Shown piece by piece: positions 24,876-32,508 of a stretch of 64,000 nucleotides of DNA. How positions within the stretch are numbered: position 1 is the stretch's first letter; every line of letters starts with the position of its first letter. The notes beneath the pieces were generated by a model. It saw only the letters and a list, made by a program, of their open reading frames with translations. It made no database searches and was not told the origin of the DNA. Source of the DNA: Solibacillus cecembensis (lineage in GTDB: Bacteria > Bacillota > Bacilli > Bacillales_A > Planococcaceae); assembly GCF_001439635.1 (NCBI RefSeq), contig NZ_LMBZ01000016.1, positions 1 to 64,000 of the forward strand, in the 5' to 3' direction. The position numbers were made by a program, and so were the translations under genes.

Positions 24876-25568
24876 ATGTTGCAGCTAATGAAATTAGAAA
24901 TGAAAAAGTTTAACTTAGGCTGGTATGTAAAAGGCGCGCTTATCGCAACAATCATTTTGACAGCTCTTATTTGTTTCGCTATTACTATTGCACTAAAAGA
25001 AAATGATTTACCCATTTTAACTTACCAAGATGTATATGTATTGATTGGTGCCAACGTTAGGGCGATTTTTATTGTGTTTGCCTCTGTATTGATTGCGAAA
25101 ATCATTATTGAGGAATATAAAAATAAAACGATTTTGGTTTTATTTTCTTATCCTATTAGTCGAAAGAAAATGATTGCTAGTAAATTGATGCTGATATCTT
25201 TATTAACGTTCATTACAACGATATTATCGAATACTATTGTTGCTGGTCTATTTTCTATTATTAATGCTTATTTTCCAATCGTGCCATTTGAAATGACAGG
25301 AAATCAGTTTATAGGAGAGATCATAAACATCGTCCTATTTGCTACCGCTTCTGCGGGAATGTGCTTAATCCCATTGTATTTTGGAATGCGCAATTATTCT
25401 GTTCCGGCAACAATTGGTTCATCGCTCATCGTGGTGGCAATTGCCTGTTCCTATAACCCACCATTCACATTGGTGACTTTCATTCCATTTCAGTTAGGAC
25501 TTGCAGCTGTAGGGGGAGCAATAGCGTATTTTGCCATCCGAAATATTGACAATGAGGATGCGATTTAA
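24876..25568 (+). CDS. ABC-2 type permease, second copy
   Basis: The 230-residue protein has six helices and the loop IIEEYKNKTILVLFSYPISRKK, close to that of the preceding permease. PLYFGMRNYSVPATIGSSLI matches PLYFGMRKKSTPATITSAIL of the first copy. It is a diverged tandem duplicate. The ATG at 24876 follows GGGGGAGG. With the first permease and the ATPase it makes a three-protein exporter of the lantibiotic-protection kind. The substrate is unknown. Confidence 0.9.
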   Translation: MLQLMKLEMKKFNLGWYVKGALIATIILTALICFAITIALKENDLPILTYQDVYVLIGANVRAIFIVFASVLIAKIIIEEYKNKTILVLFSYPISRKKMIASKLMLISLLTFITTILSNTIVAGLFSIINAYFPIVPFEMTGNQFIGEIINIVLFATASAGMCLIPLYFGMRNYSVPATIGSSLIVVAIACSYNPPFTLVTFIPFQLGLAAVGGAIAYFAIRNIDNEDAI

Positions 25569-25613
25569 TTCAAAGATTAATTGAAAATATGAGTTATAAG
25601 GAGAAAAATTGAG

Positions 25614-25829
25614 ATGCAAATAGAAAGTCTTTTTCAGATTCCGTCAATCAGTGCACAGCTGTATATCATTCTGTCAATAATATCTATTGCGATTGGAATA
25701 AGCCTAACTGTTTTTGGTGTTATAAGACAAAAACGATATAAAAAAAGTATGTTAACGACATTCTGCATTATATTCGGCCCATTAGTTATCATTACCCATA
25801 GCATTCAAATTATTGTGAGAATGCTTTAG
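25614..25829 (+). CDS. Small membrane protein of the ABC operon
   Basis: The 71-residue product has two hydrophobic helices (about residues 15-36 and 46-68) separated by a basic loop RQKRYKKS. I do not recognise the family. The ATG at 25614 follows AAGGAG, 45 bases after the second permease, so it belongs to the same transcript. It could be a small partner of the exporter, which is inference. Codon use and base composition match the neighbours. Confidence 0.65.
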   Translation: MQIESLFQIPSISAQLYIILSIISIAIGISLTVFGVIRQKRYKKSMLTTFCIIFGPLVIITHSIQIIVRML

Positions 25830-25849
25830 AAGAGAAGATATTATATTGC

Positions 25850-25920
25850 GATCATTTTCTTACCGTAAAATTAAGTAAATCGATGTGACGTAAATCTTTT
25901 AGGTATGATTAAATAATAAT
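25850..25920 (+). repeat. Decayed copy of the first permease 3' end
   Basis: CTTACCGTAAAATT...AAATCGATGTGACGTAA-TCTTTTA, then ATTAAATAATAAT, aligns with 24790-24852, the last codons of the first permease plus its downstream spacer. Here the frame stops early. It is the scar of a third permease copy lost by deletion. Confidence 0.7.
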
Positions 25921-25923
25921 ATT

Positions 25924-25972
25924 AGCTGTGCTGGAAAATCTGATTTTTGAAGGTTTTTCGGTACAGATTTTT
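25924..25972 (+). terminator. Imperfect hairpin terminator of the ABC operon
   Basis: CTGTGCTGGAAAA pairs with TTTTTCGGTACAG (25954-25966) with mismatches, followed by a short T-run. A related, better-paired hairpin lies at 41705-41758. Confidence 0.5.
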
Positions 25973-26028
25973 GAGTTGTAGTTAAATATTAGCATTGCAT
26001 TTGCCCAGGGGAAGATCAATAAAATGCA

Positions 26029-26056
26029 TTGACAAAATACTCTTAAAGTGTAAAAT
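26029..26056 (+). promoter_or_regulatory. Sigma-A type promoter
   Basis: A consensus TTGACA (26029-26034) and TAAAAT (26051-26056) are 16 bases apart, upstream of the membrane protein/lipoprotein pair at 26.1-27.2 kb. Confidence 0.6.
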
Positions 26057-26133
26057 TACACCAAATTAAACATTGAACCTTTTTGCTCAGATAGCGATAA
26101 GTGTATAAATCATTTAAGGGGAGGTAGCGTATT

Positions 26134-26586
26134 TTGAAAAATAGCAGGACTTTATTTATAGTGTTAGTTTATTCATTGTCTCTTATTATTAACTTTATGC
26201 CCGCTATTAAGTATCCGGATTTAAGTATTAGTCTCTCCAATTTTCTTATTTCTTTTTTATTTTTACTAGTATTCGTATTTTATGCTCTATTTGGAGGGAA
26301 ACTATACAGAAGCTTTATGATTATAGGGTTTATAGGTTGCGTATTTATTTTTGTAGTTCATCATTATCAAAACTTTATTTATGAGGTATGGATATTGGAT
26401 GTTTTTTCTTCAATTCAATATCCACTATATGTTCTTTATGTTGCGCCTTTATTTGGTATGAATTTGTTATTGGGTTACAATCCTGAGGTGTATTCATTAT
26501 GTGTATCACTAGTATTTTTACTATGTTTTTTTGTTTCGATGTATATGAAAAAAATAAGTGTATTAAAACGAAATCTAACTTTATAA
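26134..26586 (+). CDS. Hypothetical membrane protein
   Basis: The 150-residue product is almost entirely hydrophobic, with about five membrane helices and a short basic C-terminus. It starts at TTG 26134 after GGGGAGG. I do not recognise the family. A lipoprotein gene follows after 15 bases, so the two probably form an operon behind the promoter at 26029. No catalytic motif is visible. Confidence 0.65.
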   Translation: MKNSRTLFIVLVYSLSLIINFMPAIKYPDLSISLSNFLISFLFLLVFVFYALFGGKLYRSFMIIGFIGCVFIFVVHHYQNFIYEVWILDVFSSIQYPLYVLYVAPLFGMNLLLGYNPEVYSLCVSLVFLLCFFVSMYMKKISVLKRNLTL

Positions 26587-26601
26587 GAGGGCGTATAGAT
26601 A

Positions 26602-27183
26602 TTGAAAAAAATTAGTTTAATTCTGTCTTTTCTATTTTTATTGATTGTCTTATTTGGTTGCCAACAAAACAGTAACGAAAAAGTTGATAATAAGCCGTCT
26701 GATACTCGAATTATAGAAACGAAAGCCGAGGTCACTGAAGAGGATTTTATTTATCGGCTTGTGACAGAAAAAGCAGAATACGGTAAGAATGAGCCGTTAA
26801 AAATTTATGCGGAATTAGAGTATACAGGCGATCAAGATGAAATTGTAATTTCCCATTCAGCTTCGCCATTTTATTTTCCAATTGTTGAGACGACGAGAAA
26901 TTATGAGGTTGGATACAATATGGAAGAACCATTAGTAAGTACGACACTGGTTAAAGGAGAACCACTTCGTCAAGAATATAGGGGGAGTGGCGGATACGGT
27001 TCACAAGACAAAAAAGAATATATTGAGTTTATGACACAAATTATGAATAAGGAATTTCCAGAGGGGCATTATGTTGTAAATGGTCTTGCTGATTTTGATG
27101 TTATAGCTAATGAGGAAACAGGACAAAAGAAAAAATATAAATTAAAAGCACAGGTTGAATTTATGATCAGTGGAAGTAATTAA
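26602..27183 (+). CDS. Hypothetical lipoprotein with a beta-sandwich-like domain
   Basis: The 193-residue product has a lipobox LFGC (Cys20), a linker, and a domain from about residue 45. That domain carries DFIYRLVTEKAEYGKNEPLK and YAELEYTGDQDEIVISHS, a pattern seen in extracellular Ig-like or BsuPI-like sandwich domains. Its end, KAQVEFMISG, fits a last strand. The start is TTG 26602 after a weak AGAGGG site. It is the second gene of the pair and is followed by a strong terminator. Function is unknown. Confidence 0.7.
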   Translation: MKKISLILSFLFLLIVLFGCQQNSNEKVDNKPSDTRIIETKAEVTEEDFIYRLVTEKAEYGKNEPLKIYAELEYTGDQDEIVISHSASPFYFPIVETTRNYEVGYNMEEPLVSTTLVKGEPLRQEYRGSGGYGSQDKKEYIEFMTQIMNKEFPEGHYVVNGLADFDVIANEETGQKKKYKLKAQVEFMISGSN

Positions 27184-27258
27184 AAAATAATGAAGTCCCG
27201 CACCAGCATGTAAGTTCAAACAAAGATCCATAAGCCTTTGATTAACTTGATTTAGTTG

Positions 27259-27303
27259 AAAACGCAACCTTTCAGAAGCACAATGAAAGGTTGCGTTTTT
27301 TCA
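27259..27303. terminator. Strong bidirectional terminator
   Basis: AAAACGCAACCTTTCA (27259-27274) and TGAAAGGTTGCGTTTT (from 27284) pair perfectly around a nine-base loop, with T-runs on both strands. It serves the lipoprotein gene and the convergent small gene at 27.3 kb. Confidence 0.9.
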
Positions 27304-27315
27304 TTTAGTCAAATG

Positions 27316-27567
27316 TTAGTTCGTTTGATTTTTTGATACTGTAAATTTCTTTTGAGATAGAAAATAAGCGACTGTAGCAGTTAGCAATGCTAATAGTAAT
27401 GGATTTGAAGCACTTCCAAATGATACTTCTTGACTTAAATCATTAGGAACTGAAGTGAGATTAGGCGTGTAAAAAGCAGTAAGTATCAAGCCGGAACCTA
27501 CTTGAAATGCTATAAATAATGCTGCGAAACTAAGTATAAATACAGTAAATTTTTTCAAGATTATCAC
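27316..27567 (-). CDS. Small two-helix membrane protein
   Basis: The 83-residue product has hydrophobic segments at about residues 5-32 and 53-72 with a polar loop between, and a basic tail. The start is ATG 27567, with AGGTGAGGTAGGTGATA upstream on the minus strand. It is convergent with the lipoprotein unit and shares its terminator. I do not recognise the family; small membrane proteins of this shape are common in Bacillales. The 220 bases upstream up to 27787 hold no other gene. Confidence 0.6.
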   Translation of the reverse strand: MIILKKFTVFILSFAALFIAFQVGSGLILTAFYTPNLTSVPNDLSQEVSFGSASNPLLLALLTATVAYFLSQKKFTVSKNQTN

Positions 27568-27798
27568 CTACCTCACCTAAATTTACCACAATACGGTCTA
27601 ATTTTAAATAAAAGCATCACGAAAGTGAGTTTTGGGAAGCTTTCATTATAAGGCGGATATAGTATACGGATTTAGACAAGTAACTACTGCTCTATGTATG
27701 TTTGTACCCGCTGCAAGTTATTATGGCTATACTCTTAATTTGGAACAAAGAGTATCTTAATACGTCTTTATAATGAATAAGGAAATTAGGTGGTAAAA

Positions 27799-28281
27799 AT
27801 GTTTAAATATGTGTTGCAGATAATCGTTGGATTTTTTATTTTAGCTTTATCAACATTTGTCACTTTGTATGAAGGAAGTGCAATAACAGATATTCCTTGG
27901 GAGTGGAGATACTCTACACCTTTTTCTAATTTGTTTAACATTGAGATTATGAATGGACATGATATTAGTCAACTTGATTATTTTGTTTATGCTGCTAAAT
28001 ATCAGCCATTATTCCCCGTAATTATGCTAATAAGTATATTCTATATTTTGAATGTATTTGGTTATTACTTAATAAAACATCAGCCTAAATGGAGACTTAT
28101 TTATTGGGGGGGAATAAGTTGCATTATACTATTATTTAATCGTTCTATTTTCAATTCGCCTACAGTAGGTGGAAGAATTTTTTTCTGGATTACTTTAATT
28201 ATAGGGTTTCTTAGTATAGCTATTACAGTCTTCGTATACTTAAAAAAAACTAAAATCATGAAACTAGTTGATGTAAATTAA
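27799..28281 (+). CDS. DUF4306-like membrane protein
   Basis: The 160-residue product has four hydrophobic helices. The sequence ITDIPWEWRYSTPFSNLFN after the first helix (about residues 30-48) resembles the conserved WEW..STPF pattern of DUF4306 (B. subtilis YjdJ) membrane proteins. The start chosen is ATG 27799, five bases after AGGTGG; an in-frame GTG at 27790 overlaps that site. It precedes a CPBP protease gene. Function is unknown. Confidence 0.65.
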   Translation: MFKYVLQIIVGFFILALSTFVTLYEGSAITDIPWEWRYSTPFSNLFNIEIMNGHDISQLDYFVYAAKYQPLFPVIMLISIFYILNVFGYYLIKHQPKWRLIYWGGISCIILLFNRSIFNSPTVGGRIFFWITLIIGFLSIAITVFVYLKKTKIMKLVDVN

Positions 28282-28407
28282 ATTACATATTTGTGAGGAA
28301 TCTTGCAAAAAGCAATCTATACCGGGTGTATAAATAATTATACATACCATTTACTTCCGTTATTTGTTAAAATTTGTTTAACGTTTACAAGGGAGCGTGG
28401 TAGAACA

Positions 28408-29016
28408 TTGTTTATTCAATCGATTATAGACGGAATCATACATGTGATTATTTTCGCTATTATTCCCTTCTTTTATTGGATGATAGCCTTTAGAAAGCGT
28501 GAAAGATTTACGTATTGGATTGGGTTAAAAAAGATAGTATTCCACAATAAAACAAAGGCATTGATTCTTTCTGTTTTGTCTTTTGCTATATTGTTGGTGT
28601 CAGGGATAATCTTACTCTCTGCTATCGAGGACAAAACAATGATAGCTAATGAAAGGTTTACCTCTATGGGTATGCAAAGTATCTTCCCTATTTTGATTTA
28701 TGCCATTGTACAGACTAGTTTATCGGAAGAGTTATTATTTCGTGGTTTCTTATTAAAAGTCTTTTCGGGTTGGTGGGGAATCGGAGTTGGCAATTTTATT
28801 CAAGCCTTTTTATTTGGACTTTTACATGGCGTACTCCTATTTACTTTACTAAATCCTGTTTTAGTAATTTCAATCATTATTTTTGCGACTTTAGCTGGAT
28901 GGATGATGGGCTATGTAAATGAAAAGCTAGGGAATGGATCTATCTTGCCTAGTTGGATCATTCATAGTCTCATGAATATTAGTTCGTCATTGCTGCTTGC
29001 CTTTAACATTTTATGA
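28408..29016 (+). CDS. CPBP family intramembrane metalloprotease
   Basis: The 202-residue protein is a CAAX-protease/bacteriocin-processing (Abi) family member. Motif 1 EELLFRGFLL lies after the third or fourth helix, motif 2 FGLLHG follows, and WIIHSLMN is the third conserved stretch. The glutamates and histidines form the catalytic site in the membrane. The start TTG 28408 follows AAGGGAG; an in-frame TTG at 28303 would add 35 polar residues but sits too close to its GAGGA. Such proteins may process prenylated or bacteriocin-like peptides. No such substrate gene is adjacent. Confidence 0.82.
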   Translation: MFIQSIIDGIIHVIIFAIIPFFYWMIAFRKRERFTYWIGLKKIVFHNKTKALILSVLSFAILLVSGIILLSAIEDKTMIANERFTSMGMQSIFPILIYAIVQTSLSEELLFRGFLLKVFSGWWGIGVGNFIQAFLFGLLHGVLLFTLLNPVLVISIIIFATLAGWMMGYVNEKLGNGSILPSWIIHSLMNISSSLLLAFNIL

Positions 29017-29388
29017 TATGCCTGATTAGAAGGGATGGTCTTGTTGTAGGGCATCCTCAACTATTAAAAATTAAACGATTATTTTTTAGCAGCTCTTTTT
29101 ATTATAGGCTGCCTTTTCTTTTGTATTGTTAGAATTATTTATTCTCGGTGCAGGTTTTTCATAGGAAATTATAAATGATGCTGCTTATATCAAAGCAGTA
29201 GGAAGTATTATATTTATGAATGGATAACAGAGGGGAGTGCATTAAGCATTTCAAAACATCTCCAAGTGATGCTTTGATAGGGGGCTTATAAAAAGTTATA
29301 ACATTAATCCATATAATATATGTTAAAATATTTACTATAAAAGGGATTATATCAATAAAATAACAATACAAATGAAGGGAGGGCTTTT
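29017..29388. other. Intergenic region with a hairpin and a repeat copy
   Basis: A weak hairpin (AGCAGC...GCTGCC near 29088-29113) and the repeat at 29116-29162 are the only structures. A minus-strand frame at 29159-29371 lacks a binding site. Confidence 0.3.
29116..29162 (+). repeat. Dispersed intergenic repeat, copy 2
   Basis: TTTTGTATTGTTAGAATTA and TCGGTGCAGGTTTTTCA match 6981-7026. As in copy 1, a hairpin lies just upstream. Confidence 0.5.
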
Positions 29389-29712
29389 ATGAACATTACT
29401 ACAGTAAAAGTAGAAATTTTACTACCAGAAACATTTATAGAAAGTATAAGAAATCAATTAAATGCTCTTGGTATATTAACTGTTGGAAATTATGACCACG
29501 TTATATCTTATACAGAAACAAAAGGTTATTGGAGACCTCTTGATGAATCAAGTCCTTAAAATGGGGAAAAAAATGAGATTTCATTTGGTTCCGAATGTAA
29601 ATTAGAATTTAAGTGTGAGTACTTGAAGATACAAGAAACTTTAAAAATAATTAAAGAAATACATCCATATGAAGAACCTATAATTAATATTATTCCACTA
29701 TTAGATATTTAA
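29389..29712 (+). pseudogene. YqfO-like (NIF3 insert/PII-like) protein gene with premature stop
   Basis: From ATG 29389, after GGGAGGG, one frame runs 107 codons to TAA 29710-29712 with a single internal TAA at 29557-29559. The parts read MNITTVKVEILLPETFIESI, then GYWRPLDESSP, stop, and after it ISFGSECKLEFKCEY and IHPYEEPIINIIPLLDI. The HPYEEP motif is characteristic of the PII-like insert domain found in YqfO and in stand-alone relatives. One base change would restore the gene, so this is a recent pseudogene or a sequencing error. Confidence 0.7.
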
Positions 29713-29836
29713 TAATTACTCAATTAGTAATGAAACTTTGAAATGTAGCTAATTGTTAGAATTAGTTTGCGGCTAGTATAATTTTTTCGATTTACAAAAC
29801 GATAAACGAAATTTATTTGATAAGGAGAGCTATAAC

Positions 29837-30376
29837 TTGTATAAAGATCAAAACTTAATAATTAGACCAATAGAAGAAACAGATTTCCATCGTATTTGGG
29901 AATTAGAATTTAAAGAAGAAAAACCAATATGGAAGAAATGGAATGCACCTTATTATCCACATGAAACCAAATCTTTCGATGATTTTTTACCTGTAGGAAG
30001 AAGTTGGATGAGTCAATCAAACGTTTGGGCGGTTGAAGTTGATGGTATTTTGTGTGGAACAGTGTCTTATTACTGGGAACATGAACCATCGAAATGGTTA
30101 GAGATGGGGATTCTTTTTTACGAAGGCGGAGATTGGGGAAAAGGGCTCGGCACCCGTACTTTAAAACTGTGGATTGATCATTTATTCAATACAATGCCTT
30201 TAGTTCGTGTTGGCTTTACTACATGGTCTGGAAATGAGCGGATGATTCGCGTAGGTGAAAAATTAGGAATGCAAATGGAAGCCCGTATACGTAAGGTTCG
30301 TTATTATGAAGGGAATTACTATGATTCGATTAGAATGGGAATTTTACGAGAGGAATGGGAAGGACAGAAAGATTAA
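29837..30376 (+). CDS. GNAT family N-acetyltransferase, RimJ/RimL type
   Basis: The 179-residue protein begins with LIIRPIEETDFHRIWEL and carries the acetyl-CoA binding region EMGILFYEGGDWGKGLGTRTL (about residues 94-114; R/Q-x-x-G-x-G/A-like GKGLGT). A C-terminal MIRVGEKLGMQMEARIRKVRY segment is typical of RimJ/RimL-like enzymes that acetylate protein N-termini, antibiotics or small molecules. The start is TTG 29837 after AAGGAGAG. It is a single gene; the substrate is unknown. Confidence 0.88.
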   Translation: MYKDQNLIIRPIEETDFHRIWELEFKEEKPIWKKWNAPYYPHETKSFDDFLPVGRSWMSQSNVWAVEVDGILCGTVSYYWEHEPSKWLEMGILFYEGGDWGKGLGTRTLKLWIDHLFNTMPLVRVGFTTWSGNERMIRVGEKLGMQMEARIRKVRYYEGNYYDSIRMGILREEWEGQKD

Positions 30377-30429
30377 TATAGCCATACATAAGTACCTAAA
30401 TAACGCACTTAAGTAGGGGCTAGGGTTAC

Positions 30430-30768
30430 TTATAAAAACGATTCATAGTTTTCTAGTTCATCTATTGTTACTGTTGTACCATCAATCGTTCTAAATTCAA
30501 ATTGACGTACTTTGCCATGAGCAAAATAAGTATATTCGATATTCGGTTCATCTTTGAAAATTACGGCTACATAAAATGAGGGCATCTTTTTACCCCAGAT
30601 ACCTTCTATTGATTTAATTTCTTCTTTTTTATAGTCCTTCTCTTCAATAAGGTAGTCTGAAACTCTGTTGGCATACGCAATTTTGTTAATTTGCACATAT
30701 AGAATAGGTAAAATAATAATTACAACTAAAAATACGATCCAATACTTTTTCTTATTAATTTTAACCAC
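30430..30768 (-). CDS. DUF3139 family membrane-anchored protein
   Basis: The 112-residue protein has an N-terminal helix (about residues 9-27) and an extracytoplasmic domain. Its pattern, ANRVSDYLIEEKDYKKEEI then WGKKMPSFYVAVIFKDEP, matches DUF3139 proteins of Bacillales. The start ATG at 30768 lies after AGGAAGTGG read on the minus strand. The function of this family is not known. It is convergent with the acetyltransferase gene and monocistronic. Confidence 0.8.
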   Translation of the reverse strand: MVKINKKKYWIVFLVVIIILPILYVQINKIAYANRVSDYLIEEKDYKKEEIKSIEGIWGKKMPSFYVAVIFKDEPNIEYTYFAHGKVRQFEFRTIDGTTVTIDELENYESFL

Positions 30769-31013
30769 TTCCTATCAGTTAAATGTTTTCTTTTAAAAGA
30801 AATAGCTAACGGTGAACCATCTTCAACTTTCGTTATTTTGCATCATTGACGTAAAAATCAATAATATCATTTTACAATTTTTATGTGCAATTCGCTATTG
30901 CGCATTTATTACATATTGTACAGTAATTTTATCAATCCAATAGTTAAAAAAATCCTTTAAGAATGTTATCTTTTATAAGTCATTCATCCAAATATAGGAG
31001 GTATGTCAAATAT

Positions 31014-31220
31014 ATGAAAACAAATTCATCATTTAAAAAAAGCGTTTTTCTTTTTGGTTTCTTTTTGTTTATAAGTGGTTTAGTAAGATTCATCGGTGCT
31101 TTTGATTTCAATACATTTATTCCAAATGAATCTGTAGCACTTACATATATTTTATTAGGGAATGGTCTAATAATTGCTTCGGGATTTTTAAAACCAAGAA
31201 TTAATCATAAATCAACTTAA
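31014..31220 (+). CDS. Small two-helix membrane protein
   Basis: The 68-residue product has two hydrophobic helices (about residues 10-30 and 42-58) and a basic tail. ATG 31014 is preferred because AGGAGG lies at 30996-31001; an in-frame ATG at 30963 has no binding site. A four-codon frame (ATG 31003) between the site and this start could affect its translation. I do not recognise the family. Confidence 0.55.
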   Translation: MKTNSSFKKSVFLFGFFLFISGLVRFIGAFDFNTFIPNESVALTYILLGNGLIIASGFLKPRINHKST

Positions 31221-31393
31221 ATCTAATAAATATTTCCGAAATCAGTCCTGTCAAATTTACAACGTTTAATGAAAAGAAATGATAGCCAAACTTCGGTTAG
31301 GAAAATTTTTTAACTGCAACTAACGAATCTTTATAATCCAAGTAGTATAGTGGGTTATCACTGGTAATTGTTATTAAAGAGGGGGGAAGGTAA

Positions 31394-31995
31394 ATGGAAA
31401 AAGGATTATTTATTGAAACGGATGCACCGTATACTTTGAATTTTATGGTATATATTCAAAATTTTTTTATCCATCAAAATCAAAGTACGGAAAACCACAG
31501 ACATCCCTATTTTCTTCAAAAGTAGAATTTGACGGGGAATTTGTATCAAAGTACAAAGATTTAGGGAATGATCTTATTGAAAAATTATCGAAACACCAAT
31601 GTAACGAAATGGAAATTTTTTATGAAGAGAAGAATGTGTTTTATCAACGATTATTCGTAATGAATACCAACAGTTTAAAGATATATAATGAAATTTATAA
31701 CACATTTTAAGTATGGTGGGGTAGCTTTGCAGGGCGGTTCTCGATTGAAAGGTCTATTGATGAACCATTAGATAAATTATATAGAGAACTGGAGAAATTA
31801 TTAACTCAAAGTGAGGTTAAAATTCAAAGATCGTTAAAGATTAGCTTTATTTACGAAGAATGTCTATTGGCTAATGAAGATGTCTCTCCCTATTTTGCTG
31901 CTTATCCAATAAGTGAATTCTTTATTAATTACAAAGATTTGGCTCCAAAATTCAAAGGTTGTTTTTGTAAAATTAACGGAGCTTTAATACAATAA
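31394..31995 (+). pseudogene. Broken gene of unknown family
   Basis: ATG 31394 follows GGGGGGAAGG. The first frame stops at 31523-31525, while another frame from about 31440 reads KVEFDGEFVSKYKDLGND and continues to TAA 31993-31995 with one internal TAA at 31708-31710. The joined product would be about 200 residues, soluble and rich in charged helices and strands (DEPLDKLYRELEKLLTQSEV, YPISEFFINYKDLAPKFKG). Two lesions make sequencing error unlikely. I do not recognise the family; the tone resembles small immunity-type proteins, which is only an impression. Confidence 0.6.
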
Positions 31996-32050
31996 AGATT
32001 TATAACATATACTAAATAAACATTCCCAAGTGCAAGTTTTTGGCCGAAAT

Positions 32051-32093
32051 AAAACACTTAAAACGTTGGCATACCAATGTTTTAAGTGTTTTT
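32051..32093. terminator. Palindromic terminator, repeat copy 1
   Basis: AAAACACTTAAAACGTTGG (32051-32069) pairs with CCAATGTTTTAAGTGTTTT (32074-32092) around a four-base loop. A near-identical copy lies at 44013-44054. Confidence 0.8.
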
Positions 32094-32508
32094 CTACATT
32101 TCATTCATCCCTTTTTATGCATAATCGTTGGAACGTAGATACAAAAAAGATTTCAATGCTTTTCTAACAAAGCTACAAAGGCTCATATTTTGAATAAGGT
32201 TGTGCATATTCAGTCAATATGAATAGATAATGAAATTTTGAATTGTAGTTATTGTAAGAATTGTTTTTTTTCAAACAATGCATGAACTTTACCTATGATT
32301 TCATGTTCAATAAATAAAAATACTAATTAATACAACAATTCCATCATAAATATATCCAATAAACATCGCATAAATATTACACTACTAAATATTTGTAAAA
32401 ATAAATTAACAAAATCTTCAAAAAAACATTTATTATTTTTATAGTTTTTGATATAGTTATATTGCTTTACAGAATTATTAGAATATTATGTAAATAGGGG
32501 GTAAGTAA
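32094..32508. other. Very AT-rich leader region of the peptide transporter operon
   Basis: No gene is present. Possible promoter elements are TTGATA (about 32446) and TTTACA (32466-32471), but no well-spaced -35/-10 pair could be fixed. A good AGGGGGTAAG site precedes oppA. Confidence 0.3.

Noticed and set aside
29159..29371. A 70-codon minus-strand frame in the intergenic region
   Set aside because: TTG start without a site, and its hydrophobic composition is expected from AT-rich sequence.
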